Assembly: GCA_016290325.1 (NCBI GenBank)
Contig: JAEETL010000008.1
Span: forward strand, 29,282-93,281
Direction of reading: 5' to 3'
DNA from: Muribaculaceae bacterium
GTDB taxonomy: Bacteria > Bacteroidota > Bacteroidia > Bacteroidales > Muribaculaceae
DNA: 64,000 nt
A program made the position numbers and the translations under genes. Below the pieces are notes generated by a model. The model was not told the DNA's origin. It made no database searches and was given only the letters and a program-made list of their open reading frames with translations. Below are positions 26,415 through 35,389 of the stretch, in pieces. Positions within the stretch are counted from its first letter, which is position 1. Each line of letters begins with the position of its first letter.

Positions 26415-27104
26415 ATGGATTTACTGCAAGCCATCAAGGAGCGCCACTCGGTGCGCAAGTATATCGACCGCCCCATCGAGGCCGAGAAAGTCGCTGCAAT
26501 CAAGCAGTTCATTGACGAGTGCAACCGTGAGAGCGGCCTGCACTTGCAACTGGTGACCGAGGAACCGCTGGCGTTCTCAACTGGATTATTCAGTTACGGG
26601 AAATTCACGGGAGTGAAGAACTATATCGCCCTCGTCGCTCCCAAGCAGGGAGACTACCGCGAAGCCATTGGCTATCAAGGCGAGAAAATCGTCCTGTTCA
26701 TGCAGACGTTAGGGCTCAGCACCTGCTGGGTGGGACTCACGTTCAAGAACATCAAGGACGCTTATGTCCTCAACCCGGGAGAAGAACTGAAGTTTGTCAT
26801 CGCCTGTGGCTATGGCGAGGACGGTGGCGTGCAGCATCCCCAAAAGAAACCCATCACCCACTACTATAGCGACAAGCGGGGTACCGGTGAACCACTACCC
26901 GATTGGTTCATGCGCGGCATGGAGGCTGCGCTGCTGGCACCGACGGCTGTCAATCAGCAAAAGTTCCTGTTCACGCTGTTGCCCAATGGCCGTGTTGAGG
27001 CCAAAGCCAAATTTGACTTCATCGGCTACTCCCACTACGACCTGGGCATCGTGAAATACCATTTTGAGGTCGCAGCAGGCAAGGAAAATTTCACCTGGGC
27101 ATAG
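26415..27104 (+). CDS. Nitroreductase-family protein (TM1586 type)
   Basis: A 229-residue flavoprotein of the nitroreductase superfamily. The N-terminus has the FMN-phosphate contact ERHSVRKYIDRPIE, GYQGEKIVLFMQTLGLSTCWVGLTF lies in the middle, and the domain ends with AALLAPTAVNQQKFLF, the pattern of the putative TM nitroreductase group. These FMN enzymes reduce quinones, nitro compounds or flavins with NAD(P)H; the physiological substrate is not known. A TATTTTTG box at 26374-26381 precedes it. Confidence 0.9.
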   Translation: MDLLQAIKERHSVRKYIDRPIEAEKVAAIKQFIDECNRESGLHLQLVTEEPLAFSTGLFSYGKFTGVKNYIALVAPKQGDYREAIGYQGEKIVLFMQTLGLSTCWVGLTFKNIKDAYVLNPGEELKFVIACGYGEDGGVQHPQKKPITHYYSDKRGTGEPLPDWFMRGMEAALLAPTAVNQQKFLFTLLPNGRVEAKAKFDFIGYSHYDLGIVKYHFEVAAGKENFTWA

Positions 27105-27130
27105 CCCTCAGCACAAGAAAAACAACGTCG

Positions 27131-29173
27131 CTACTTCTTGATGCCGTCGCGTTGCATCATGGCATCAATGGTGGGTTCAGCGCCACGGAAACGCTTGTAT
27201 AGCGTCATGGGCGATTCGGTACCACCACGCGACAGCACGTTCTCACGCCACGAGCGGGCGGTCTCAGAATTGAAGATACCGTCCTGCTTGAACTTGGCAA
27301 AAGCATCACACTCAATCACCTCGGCCCACTTGTAACCGTAATAGCCAGCCGCATAGCCGCCCGAGAAAATGTGAGTGAATTGTGGCGACATGATGCAGCC
27401 CTCGACCGGGTCAAATGCCCGAACACGATCCATTGCAGCACGTTCAAAATCAAAGGGATCGCCTTGATATGGCGCGGTCAGCGTGTGCCATGCCATGTCC
27501 AGGTAACCAAAGCCCAACTGCCGTACACAGGCATAAGCAGCCCCATACTGTGACGAAGCCAACAGTTTATCTATCAAGTCCTGCGGCACCGGTTCACCCG
27601 TCTGGTAATGGCAAGCGAAGCTGTCCAGGAACTCGCGCTCATAGACATAGTGCTCATTGAATTGGGAGGGCACCTCGACAAAGTCCCTATACACGCTAGT
27701 GCCTGACAAAGATTGATACTTGCAACGGGTCAGCAATTCATGCAAAGCGTGTCCAAACTCATGCATAAAGGTTTCCACCTCGCGCACGGTGAGTAACGAT
27801 GGTTTGGACTCGGTGGGACGGGTAAAATTCATGGTCAGCGTGACGAGGGGGCGCACATCATTGCCGTTCTCGTCAATATACTGCTCCCGATAGCTAGTCA
27901 TCCATGCCCCACTCTGCTTGGTAGCACGGGGGAAGAAGTCCATATACAGCATTCCCACGGCCTTACCATTCTCATCAGTCACATCATAGACCTCAACCTC
28001 GGGGTGGAACACCTGGGCATCGTGGTTGGGAGTGAAATGCAGGCCATACATCCGCGCGGCAAAGCCAAACACGCCCTTGGTCACCCTACCCAGTTCAAAA
28101 TAGGGCCTCAGTAACTCGTCATTGATCTGGAATATCGAGTCCTTCTCCTTGTTGCTGTAATAGCTGTAATCCCATGGCATGATTTCAACCGGCTTGCCTT
28201 CAAGTTCAGTGGCAAACCGGGCTAACCGCTCCATTTCCTTGCGCTCGACGGGCAGATAGGCCTCACGCAACTTGTCCAACATCTGATAAACATTTTGGGG
28301 CGTCTCGGCCATCGAGCGTTGCAAGCGGTAATCGGCAAAGCAATTATAACCCAACAATTTGGCAATTTCCAGCCTGGTGTTGGCAATGTCGCGCATCACG
28401 TCGAGATTGCAGAATTCTCCGGTAGTACATTGGCGGTTATACATTTTATATAACTGATCTCGCAGGTCACGGCGGTCACTGTATTTCATGAACGGCACAT
28501 AGCTGGGCGCATCAAGCGTCACCAGCCATTGGTCCTCACGTCCTTTGTCCTTGGCCAGCTGTTTGGCGGCATCAAGCGTACTCTCGGGCAGTCCGTCCAG
28601 GTCCTTCTCGGTAAGCCACAACTCATATTGTGAGGTCTCCTTGAGCGCATTCTGGTCAAATTTCAAGGTCAGCTCAGTCAAACGTTTTGAGAGTTCGCGA
28701 TAACGGTCACGGTCAGCGCCTTGCAGATTAGCACCGCTGCGCACAAATCCGTTATAGGTCTCCCGCATGAGCATGCGGTCCTCCACGTCATATTTGTTAG
28801 GATCAAAATTCTCATAGACATGTTTAACCCGCTGCCACAGGCGCTCATTGAGCGTGATGCTGTTGAAATGCTCGCTCAGCACCGGAGCCATTCGATTGCT
28901 CACCTCATGCAAAGCATCATCGGCATGGCATGATAGCATAGGATAGAACACCCCCAACACGCGGTTCAAGGTCTGGCCGGCCCGCTCCAGCGCGATAATG
29001 GTATTCTCAAATGTAGCTTCATCGCTGCTATTGACAATGGCTTCAACCTGGGCTTTATGCTCTTGGATACCTTGACGGATAGCCGGCTCATAATCGGCCG
29101 TAGTGATGCGGTCAAACGGAACGGCACCACCCCGTGTTTTAAATGGACGCGAAAAAATATTATCTTTGTTCAT
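27131..29173 (-). CDS. M3 family peptidase (peptidyl-dipeptidase Dcp / oligopeptidase A type)
   Basis: A 680-residue zinc metallopeptidase of family M3A, cytoplasmic since no signal is visible. The zinc site FMHEFGHALHELL lies near residue 470, with the third ligand in the downstream SQFNEHYVYEREFLD region; SGTSVYRDFVEVPSQF and GYAAGYYGYKWAEVIECDAF are further family signatures. The length matches Dcp and OpdA, which cut dipeptides or short peptides from oligopeptides during protein turnover. It is convergent with the nitroreductase gene and lies downstream of mutS2 in the same direction. Confidence 0.95.
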   Translation of the reverse strand: MNKDNIFSRPFKTRGGAVPFDRITTADYEPAIRQGIQEHKAQVEAIVNSSDEATFENTIIALERAGQTLNRVLGVFYPMLSCHADDALHEVSNRMAPVLSEHFNSITLNERLWQRVKHVYENFDPNKYDVEDRMLMRETYNGFVRSGANLQGADRDRYRELSKRLTELTLKFDQNALKETSQYELWLTEKDLDGLPESTLDAAKQLAKDKGREDQWLVTLDAPSYVPFMKYSDRRDLRDQLYKMYNRQCTTGEFCNLDVMRDIANTRLEIAKLLGYNCFADYRLQRSMAETPQNVYQMLDKLREAYLPVERKEMERLARFATELEGKPVEIMPWDYSYYSNKEKDSIFQINDELLRPYFELGRVTKGVFGFAARMYGLHFTPNHDAQVFHPEVEVYDVTDENGKAVGMLYMDFFPRATKQSGAWMTSYREQYIDENGNDVRPLVTLTMNFTRPTESKPSLLTVREVETFMHEFGHALHELLTRCKYQSLSGTSVYRDFVEVPSQFNEHYVYEREFLDSFACHYQTGEPVPQDLIDKLLASSQYGAAYACVRQLGFGYLDMAWHTLTAPYQGDPFDFERAAMDRVRAFDPVEGCIMSPQFTHIFSGGYAAGYYGYKWAEVIECDAFAKFKQDGIFNSETARSWRENVLSRGGTESPMTLYKRFRGAEPTIDAMMQRDGIKK

Positions 29174-29175
29174 CG

Positions 29176-29238
29176 ACTTACTATCTATTAACTATTATCT
29201 AACTAATATCTATTATCTGTTAACTGTTATCTGTTAAC
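29176..29238. repeat. Degenerate AT-rich tandem repeat of TATCTGTTAAC type
   Basis: The gap between mutS2 and the M3 peptidase gene is made of imperfect repeats of ATCTATTAACT and ATCTGTTAACTGTT. A related GTTAACAGTTAACAGT run follows the BspA-like gene at about 38203-38236. Confidence 0.5.
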
Positions 29239-31692
29239 TCATTCTAAATCCACCACTGTGATGCCGGCTCCGCCAAACTGCACATGCTCGTCGCGGTAGC
29301 TTTTCACGCCACTCACAGTTGACAAGTACTGACGTATCGCCACTTTTAGGGCTCCCGTGCCCGTACCATGCAGGATGCGCACGCGCTGTGCACTGAATTG
29401 GATTGCATCGTCAATAAAATAGGTGATGGCCTGTAAGGCTTCATCGGCCCTCATGCCGCGCACGTCGATATCAGGCTTGAAGTTGAGCTGACGAGTACGG
29501 ATTTCGTCGGTTGTGCTTCGGCCCAGTGACTCGGCCTTTGGTGTCTTCTCCTTGCGCATAGTGCGTTCCACCTGATTGGCCTCGATGCGTGTCTTGATGT
29601 TGCCAAAAGCCACCAGCGCATATTTCTCGTCAATGCTGATGAGCGAGCCCACAGTGTTAGTGCCCTTGATGACCACATTGTCACCCGCTTGTAGCGGCCG
29701 CTCTTTAGGGGAGACAGGTTTCGCGGCTTTCTTAGCCTGTTTGCGACGAGGCTTGTCCTTGGGAGTGAGTTCCTTAAGACGTTCAGGGGCTTCGGGTTCC
29801 TCGGCAGCCAGGCGTTTTTTGAACTCGTCCAACTGGCGACGCAGTTCCTTAGTGCGTTCTTTCTCGGCCTGCTGGGCTCGTATCTCCTTGATGGTACGCT
29901 CGATTTGGGCATTGCTGGTGCGCAGGATTTCCTCGGCCTCGTTGCGGGCGTCATGAATGATTTGGCGATGCTCGGCGCGGATGCCTTCAAGGCGTTCATC
30001 ATAGTCAGCAATCAGCTGGTCGAGGCGTTTCTCCTTGGCACGAACGTCCTGGCGCTTGTTCTCCCAATAGCGACGGTCCCGCACGATGTCAAGCAGATAC
30101 TTGTCCATATTAATGTAATCGCTACCCACAATCTCGCTGGCCTTGTCGATAACCTCACGGGGAAGTCCCGTTTTGCGTGCGATCTCAATGGCAAATGAAC
30201 TGCCCGGGTAGCCCACCGACAACTGGAACAGCGGCTGCATGTGCTGGCGGTCATAGAGCATGGCTCCGTTAACCACGCCATCGGTGTCCTCGGCAAACTG
30301 CTTAAGATTCTGGTAGTGGGTTGTCACCACGCCCATCACTTGATGCTCATTTAACTGCTCTAGAATGGATTGTGCGATGGCTCCACCTATATGGGGTTCG
30401 GTACCGCTTCCCATCTCATCGATAAGGATAAGCGTTTCATTGCCACCCTTCGACAAGAACAGTTTCATGTTCTGCAGGTGGCTGCTATAGGTACTCAAGT
30501 CGTTCTCGATGCTCTGCTGGTCACCGATGTCGATAAAGATATCTCTAAAGATACCCATGTGGGAATTGTCACGCAGCGTGGGCAACAAGCCGCATTGCAT
30601 CATATATTGCACAATGCCCACCGTCTTGAGACACACCGACTTACCGCCGGCATTAGGTCCAGAAATGACCAAAATACGGTCCTTGCGGTTGAGCGTGATG
30701 TTCAGGGGCACGACTTCCTTGCCCTGAGCCCGCAATGACAGCAACAACGCGGGATGCAAAGCGGTGTACCATTCCACCACGGGTTTGCGGTCGACGTGGC
30801 ACATCTGAGCACCCACATCCTGGGCAAACAAGGCCTTAGCACGGATAAAGTCCAACTGTCCCAGCGTTTCGAGTACTCCAGTCAATTCGTCCAGATGCGG
30901 GCGAATCTGGTCGGTAACTTCGGTAAGGATACGGATAATCTCGCGGGCAATCTCAGCCTCAATCTCGCGGATGCGGTTATTGGCCTCGACGATAGCATCA
31001 GGCTCTATAAACACTGTTTTGCCGCTGGCGCTCTCGTCATGCACGATACCATGCAGTTTGCGCTTGTTCATCGCACTCACGGGCACCACCAGCCTGCCAT
31101 CGCGCAACGACGGTTGCACATCGGCCTCCAGGATGCCGTCCTGTTTACCCTTGGCGATAATTCGGCGCAAGGTGCCATTGATGCTGCTGGTAACATGGGT
31201 GATTGACGCGCGCAGGTCACGCAACTGGGGCGAGGCCGTGTCCTTGATGTTTCCCGCCTTGTCAAGGACATGACCGATGGCATTGCTCAACTCGGGAAAA
31301 GCCTGTAGGCCACTGGTGAGCTCGCTCAGGCGCGGATAGGGTGTCCCGTTTTCTCCGTCAGGCGTGAAAAAGCGCACGACCTGGCTGACGGTCACCAACA
31401 GGCGCTGCAAGTCAAACAGCCGCTCGGCCGATAGGAACGTGCCAGGCGTAGCCACCTCCTTGAGTACAACGCGAAGGTCAAAGTAATAGCTCAGCGGGAA
31501 CTCGCGCTTGGCCTGGACGATAGACAGGAACTCATTGGTCTGTTCCAGCCAACGCATCACCTCGTCACGGCGCGTCGAGAAACGCAAGCGCGGCACATTG
31601 GCGGCACCAAGCGCGCTGACGCAATAGCGCTCCAATTCACGGCGCACAGCGTCAAAACCGATTTTTGTCTCAAAGTTAGAGGGATAAATCAT
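29239..31692 (-). CDS. mutS2: Endonuclease MutS2 (Smr-domain MutS homologue)
   Basis: An 817-residue MutS2 from the ATG at 31692 (MIYPSNFETKIGFDAVRREL); an upstream in-frame ATG at 31749 lies beyond the promoter. The layout is core helical domain, ATPase with Walker A ISGPNAGGKSVCL and Walker B ETLILIDEMGSGTEP, a coiled-coil clamp (about 510-640), a KOW-like segment and a C-terminal Smr nuclease domain (IDVRGMRADEALQAI, RILHGTGTGAL). MutS2 proteins act on branched DNA or rescue collided ribosomes rather than in mismatch repair. The promoter spacer is unusual (see the repeat at 31707). Confidence 0.97.
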   Translation of the reverse strand: MIYPSNFETKIGFDAVRRELERYCVSALGAANVPRLRFSTRRDEVMRWLEQTNEFLSIVQAKREFPLSYYFDLRVVLKEVATPGTFLSAERLFDLQRLLVTVSQVVRFFTPDGENGTPYPRLSELTSGLQAFPELSNAIGHVLDKAGNIKDTASPQLRDLRASITHVTSSINGTLRRIIAKGKQDGILEADVQPSLRDGRLVVPVSAMNKRKLHGIVHDESASGKTVFIEPDAIVEANNRIREIEAEIAREIIRILTEVTDQIRPHLDELTGVLETLGQLDFIRAKALFAQDVGAQMCHVDRKPVVEWYTALHPALLLSLRAQGKEVVPLNITLNRKDRILVISGPNAGGKSVCLKTVGIVQYMMQCGLLPTLRDNSHMGIFRDIFIDIGDQQSIENDLSTYSSHLQNMKLFLSKGGNETLILIDEMGSGTEPHIGGAIAQSILEQLNEHQVMGVVTTHYQNLKQFAEDTDGVVNGAMLYDRQHMQPLFQLSVGYPGSSFAIEIARKTGLPREVIDKASEIVGSDYINMDKYLLDIVRDRRYWENKRQDVRAKEKRLDQLIADYDERLEGIRAEHRQIIHDARNEAEEILRTSNAQIERTIKEIRAQQAEKERTKELRRQLDEFKKRLAAEEPEAPERLKELTPKDKPRRKQAKKAAKPVSPKERPLQAGDNVVIKGTNTVGSLISIDEKYALVAFGNIKTRIEANQVERTMRKEKTPKAESLGRSTTDEIRTRQLNFKPDIDVRGMRADEALQAITYFIDDAIQFSAQRVRILHGTGTGALKVAIRQYLSTVSGVKSYRDEHVQFGGAGITVVDLE

Positions 31693-31697
31693 AGGTA

Positions 31698-31728
31698 CAA
31701 AATTAGTGCAAGTTGAGTGCAGAACAAA
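31698..31728 (-). promoter_or_regulatory. Consensus promoter of mutS2
   Basis: Read leftward, TTTG (31725-31728), exactly 19 bases, then TAATTTTG (31698-31705) ends 6 bases before the mutS2 ATG, so the transcript would be almost leaderless. Confidence 0.68.
31707..31725. repeat. 19-base direct repeat, copy in mutS2 promoter spacer
   Basis: TGCAAGTTGAGTGCAGAAC is identical to 31789-31807. This copy fills the spacer between the -33 and -7 boxes of the mutS2 promoter almost exactly. Confidence 0.75.
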
Positions 31729-31788
31729 ATGAAAATGGAAAATTTTCATTTTTTATGCCGAAACGCAGCCTAATTTATCCAGCATTAA

Positions 31789-31807
31789 TGCAAGTTGAGT
31801 GCAGAAC
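31789..31807. repeat. 19-base direct repeat, upstream copy
   Basis: Identical to 31707-31725 and 82 bases away. Between them is a small palindrome (ATGAAAAT with ATTTTCAT). Around this copy the -33 and -7 positions are degraded (TTCG and TAATGCTG), as if it were a dead promoter duplicate. Confidence 0.7.
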
Positions 31808-31836
31808 GAATGGAGCTGAAATATAACTCCAATAAG

Positions 31837-31899
31837 AATACCTCCAGGAAACCAGGCTTTGTTGCTCAGAATAGCAACCCTGGGTTCACTGGAGGTATT
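31837..31899 (-). terminator. Long imperfect hairpin after the dockerin/FGE-fold gene
   Basis: AATACCTCCAG pairs with CTGGAGGTATT, and further inner pairing (GTTGCT with AGCAAC) makes a 63-base hairpin 92 bases past the stop. No clear T tract follows, so it may be a terminator or a 3'-end structure. Confidence 0.5.
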
Positions 31900-31991
31900 A
31901 TTCCATGTTGCCAGCCTAACCTGCGGCGATAGGACTAGCTCACAAATCCCATGTGGGTCTTCACCATGTTGATAGCCCACTCAGTAAATGA

Positions 31992-33689
31992 TTAGAGAGC
32001 CAGACGGAATCCCAAATTATTGGACCTGAGCGTCGGCGCATTGTTGAGTCGGAAAGAGACGCGGCAATACCATGAATCGATGGTCCAGCAACCTCCACGG
32101 AATACGCGTACAGTTCCTGTTGCAGGGCCTGTAGGATTACTTTGTGGCTCACTGCTATAGCTGCCAAAATAATCTTGACACCATTCCCATACGTTGCCTG
32201 ACATGTCATACAAACCCAACTCATTGGGAGCCTTTGAAGCCACGGGCTGAGTCATTGAGAGAGAGTTATTCATGTACCATGCCACTTCGTCGACATTGTC
32301 GCTTCCGGCATATTTGTAACCATTACTCTTATTGCCTCCGCGGGCAGCATACTCCCATTCTGCTTCAGTGGGGAGGCGGAAAGTCATACCTGTCAATTCG
32401 TTCAGTTTAGCGATAAACGTCTGGCAATCATTCCAAGACACCTTTTCAACAGGGCGGCTTACACCATTTGTAAAGTTGCTCGGGTTATTACCCATCACAG
32501 CTATCCACAGTTCTTGAGTGACCTCGGTCTCACCAATGCGATAACTCGACAGAGACACTTGATGGGTTGGAAGTTCATTGTCAATGGCTTCGACTCCTTG
32601 CTCGGAGGTGCCACCCATAATGAACGAGCCACCCTCTACTGCCACCATCGTGAATGACACGCCGTTTACAGTGAACGTCTCGGTCACGGGCGGGTTCAGA
32701 TCAACGCCACCTAAGAGATAATCAATCAACATTGTTGCATCCTTAATGGTCACGCTCTCATCATGGTTGCAGTCGGCATTTGTCTCACTGAATGGTGAGG
32801 TTTCCCCAACAAGCAGATAATCGATGAGTTTGGAAACATCAGCAATCGTCACATAGCCGTCACAATTAACATCACCAACCTCGGTATATACAGTCACCTC
32901 ACATGAGTCGGGAATTGCCTGCTCATCAACAGAGTTAACAATGACCATTGTTGTTCCTTCGGTCAAGCCAACCACCTGGATAACGCCGTTCATGATGCGT
33001 GCAGCAGCCACTTGGGGATTGGTAGATGTCACTTTGAGATCGGTTGCCAGCGGAGTCATACTGGGTATAAGCATCAATGCATGGTTTGGCAATAATTTTG
33101 CCTCATGCCTGTCAAGGGAGATTTGTATCGTTGTCTCAAGCACTTGAACATGGCACACGCTCTGTTTATCAAGGCAACTTGCCACAATGTCACACTCACC
33201 CACATTAACAGCCGTCACATTACCGTCAATGACGGTGGCCACTTCGGGATTGGTTGATGACCAATCCACCAACTTGGTCGAGGCGTTGACGGGTAATACC
33301 GTGGCACTGATATTCATGACAGCACCAACATACATTTCGGTTTCTCTCACGCTCAAGGTCAATCCTGTCGGCTCCACGGCATTATTCTCCATGGTGGCAA
33401 AGTTGCACCAATAATCAGCAAGGAAATAGGACCCATAGGATGTTGAGGGCATATGCAGGGTGGCAGCATATCCCAGGAACGTGGTCTCTTCACATGCTGG
33501 TGGTACTGCAGCAAACGAATAAACCACGCTTGGGTTAACCTGCAAGGGGCCAAGTGAGGTCACACCACTACTAATGTAGAGCGTTGAGCCGTCACTATAG
33601 ACGCCTTCGGCCAGCTGTTCAAAAGCACTCGCTGCCACGGGCAATAACGCAATCAGCGACAAAACAATTGAATGTAAAAACTTATTCAT
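31992..33689 (-). CDS. Secreted Big_2 / dockerin / FGE-sulfatase-fold protein
   Basis: A 565-residue exported protein with signal peptide MNKFLHSIVLSLIALLPVAASA. After an unrecognised N-terminal domain comes an Ig-like Big_2 domain (about 110-175, with LVDWSSTNPEVATVIDG) and probably a second one (about 185-265). A dockerin pair follows at about 270-335 (GDVNCDGYVTIADVSKLID, ADCNHDESVTIKDATMLID), and an FGE-sulfatase fold fills 340-565 (MGNNPSNF, RPVEKVSWNDC, RLPTEAEWEYAARGG, YDMSGNVWEWCQD). The last strand reads RGGCWTIDSWYCR, with cysteines not in the spacing of active FGEs. The C-terminal half is clearly paralogous to the protein at 1379-4120. Probably a surface or extracellular binding protein. 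Confidence 0.83.
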   Translation of the reverse strand: MNKFLHSIVLSLIALLPVAASAFEQLAEGVYSDGSTLYISSGVTSLGPLQVNPSVVYSFAAVPPACEETTFLGYAATLHMPSTSYGSYFLADYWCNFATMENNAVEPTGLTLSVRETEMYVGAVMNISATVLPVNASTKLVDWSSTNPEVATVIDGNVTAVNVGECDIVASCLDKQSVCHVQVLETTIQISLDRHEAKLLPNHALMLIPSMTPLATDLKVTSTNPQVAAARIMNGVIQVVGLTEGTTMVIVNSVDEQAIPDSCEVTVYTEVGDVNCDGYVTIADVSKLIDYLLVGETSPFSETNADCNHDESVTIKDATMLIDYLLGGVDLNPPVTETFTVNGVSFTMVAVEGGSFIMGGTSEQGVEAIDNELPTHQVSLSSYRIGETEVTQELWIAVMGNNPSNFTNGVSRPVEKVSWNDCQTFIAKLNELTGMTFRLPTEAEWEYAARGGNKSNGYKYAGSDNVDEVAWYMNNSLSMTQPVASKAPNELGLYDMSGNVWEWCQDYFGSYSSEPQSNPTGPATGTVRVFRGGCWTIDSWYCRVSFRLNNAPTLRSNNLGFRLAL

Positions 33690-33727
33690 AGTAGAATTTG
33701 TTAATTATTAAATGATTAATGAAGGTG

Positions 33728-33735
33728 CAAAATTA
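33728..33735 (-). promoter_or_regulatory. -7 box for the Big_2/dockerin/FGE-fold gene
   Basis: Read leftward, TAATTTTG lies 38 bases before the start codon. No TTTG is found at the ideal distance. Confidence 0.4.
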
Positions 33736-33959
33736 ATTAAATTTTCCCAATCATTAATTAATCGTGAGAAAAAACACTCCTCACTGATGCAATAATAGTG
33801 TGTAACAATAGTAAGGTAGTTCAGCATTGACACCATTACACCTTAAATGTGCTGCCCTACAAGTAACATAATCACCAGCCAAACCAGACCAGGAGCTAGG
33901 ATTTAGGCAAAAATGAACTTTTTTTAATGGAATGCCATAATCTGTATCTAGTTTTTTTT

Positions 33960-34056
33960 TACTTTTGCGGCATCATCAATCAAATCTTATCAGTCTAATT
34001 CTGGAAAAACGGTGCTCCGCGAACGGTTCAGCAGACCGCAAACGGGGCTCTTTTTA
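33960..34056 (+). ncRNA. Candidate small RNA between promoter box and terminator
   Basis: A TACTTTTG box (33960-33967) after a T tract is followed by about 45 bases without a frame and then a hairpin (about 34012-34049: GCTCCG and CGGT pair with ACCG and CGGGGC around an internal loop) ending in TCTTTTTACTTTTT. This looks like a transcript of about 80 bases, separate from the peptidase gene, which has its own -7 box at 34109. The -33 element is poor. Nothing else is seen in the 490-base gap 33690-34177. Confidence 0.35.
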
Positions 34057-34108
34057 CTTTTTAGGCACAATTAATTGGACCAAATGGGGATAATTCAAAA
34101 AAAACCAC

Positions 34109-34116
34109 TAAATTTG
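34109..34116 (+). promoter_or_regulatory. -7 box for the C1 peptidase
   Basis: TAAATTTG lies 62 bases before the ATG; the -33 region is only weakly TG-rich. Confidence 0.45.
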
Positions 34117-34177
34117 CATGTTTGAAGATTAAGAACATTAACCTAAAACATTTATATTTAAATCAAAATCAGTATTT

Positions 34178-35383
34178 ATGAAGAAATTAGTTTTTGCTTT
34201 ATTGGCTTCGGCAATCGCTTTTAACATGATGGCCGATGACAAGGTTGTCATCCCCGACAGCACCGGTTTCAAGTTCACCGACACCAAGGAGATCCGTCAC
34301 ACCTCTGTTAAGGACCAAAACAAGTCCGGTACGTGCTGGTGCTACTCCACCAACTCCTTCTTTGAGAACGAGATCCTGCGCCGCACGGGCAAGGAAGTTC
34401 ACCTCAGCGAGGGTTTTGTGGTAAACCACTGCTACTATGACAAGGCCATCAAGTACATCCGTATGGATGGCCAGATCAACTTTGCCGAGGGTGGCGCTGC
34501 CGAGGACGTTCCCTACGTTTGGCGCAACTACGGTATGGTGCCCAACGAGGTTTACACTGGCATGACCTATGAAGACAAGAAGTTTGACACCAGTGAGCTC
34601 ACCTCGTTGCTGAGTGGCTACGTTGGCACCATCAACAAGAACATGCGACGCAAACTCACTCCCGCATGGAAAGATGGTTTGCAGGCTATCCTGGACAGCT
34701 ACATGGGCAAGATGCCCGAGACCTTCGTCTATGAGGGCAAGACCTACACCCCGCAGACTTGGGCTGCTAGCCTCGGCCTGAACATGGACGACTATGTGCC
34801 CATCGCTTCGTTCACCCATCACCCCTACTATCAGCCCTTCATCCTTGAGGTGGCTGACAACTGGTTGTGGTCCAGCTATCAGAACGTGCCCATCGACGAG
34901 CTGCTGGAGATTGCCAACTATGCTATTGACAACGGCTACAGCATCGCTTGGGGTGCCGACGTCAGCGAGAAAGGCTTCAAGTGGCGCAATGGTTATGCCA
35001 TCCTTCCCGTGAAGAAGGACGTGCCCGATGCAGCCGGCACCGACATGGCTCGTTGGGCTCAGCTCAGCGATAAGGACCGTGAGGCCGAGCTCTGGGACAT
35101 CAAGGGCCCGGTTAAGGAGCAGTGGGTAACCCCTGAAGAGCGTCAGGAGATGTTTGACAACAAGGAGACCACCGATGACCACGGCATGGTTATCATGGGC
35201 AAGGCCGTTGACCAGGAGGGTAACAAGTACTTCAAGGTACAGAACAGCTGGGACACCAACCAGCTCTATGAAGGCTACTTCTATTGCAGTGAGGCCTTCT
35301 TCCGTGCCAAGACGTTGAACATCCTCGTTCACAAGGATGCAATTCCCGCCAAGATTGCCAAGAAAATGGGCATCAAGAAGTAA
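34178..35383 (+). CDS. Exported C1B cysteine peptidase (bleomycin hydrolase / PepC-like)
   Basis: A 401-residue papain-fold aminopeptidase of the bleomycin hydrolase group (C1B). The catalytic set is visible: oxyanion Q47 and C53 in VKDQNKSGTCWCYST, H335 in TTDDHGMVIMG and N356 in KVQNSWDTN. A signal peptide (MKKLVFALLASAIAFNMMA) places it outside the cytoplasm, unlike the classical cytoplasmic enzymes; this exported form is common in Bacteroidales. It should trim peptides from the N-terminus, complementing the endopeptidases of this region. Codon use is strongly biased (GGC, AAG, GTT), suggesting high expression. A strong terminator follows. Confidence 0.92.
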   Translation: MKKLVFALLASAIAFNMMADDKVVIPDSTGFKFTDTKEIRHTSVKDQNKSGTCWCYSTNSFFENEILRRTGKEVHLSEGFVVNHCYYDKAIKYIRMDGQINFAEGGAAEDVPYVWRNYGMVPNEVYTGMTYEDKKFDTSELTSLLSGYVGTINKNMRRKLTPAWKDGLQAILDSYMGKMPETFVYEGKTYTPQTWAASLGLNMDDYVPIASFTHHPYYQPFILEVADNWLWSSYQNVPIDELLEIANYAIDNGYSIAWGADVSEKGFKWRNGYAILPVKKDVPDAAGTDMARWAQLSDKDREAELWDIKGPVKEQWVTPEERQEMFDNKETTDDHGMVIMGKAVDQEGNKYFKVQNSWDTNQLYEGYFYCSEAFFRAKTLNILVHKDAIPAKIAKKMGIKK

Positions 35384-35389
35384 ATTTCC

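Noticed and set aside
31753..32224. Short leftward frames (75 and 87 codons) around the end of the Big_2/dockerin/FGE-fold gene
   Set aside because: They overlap its 3' end or hairpin in another frame and show no protein features.
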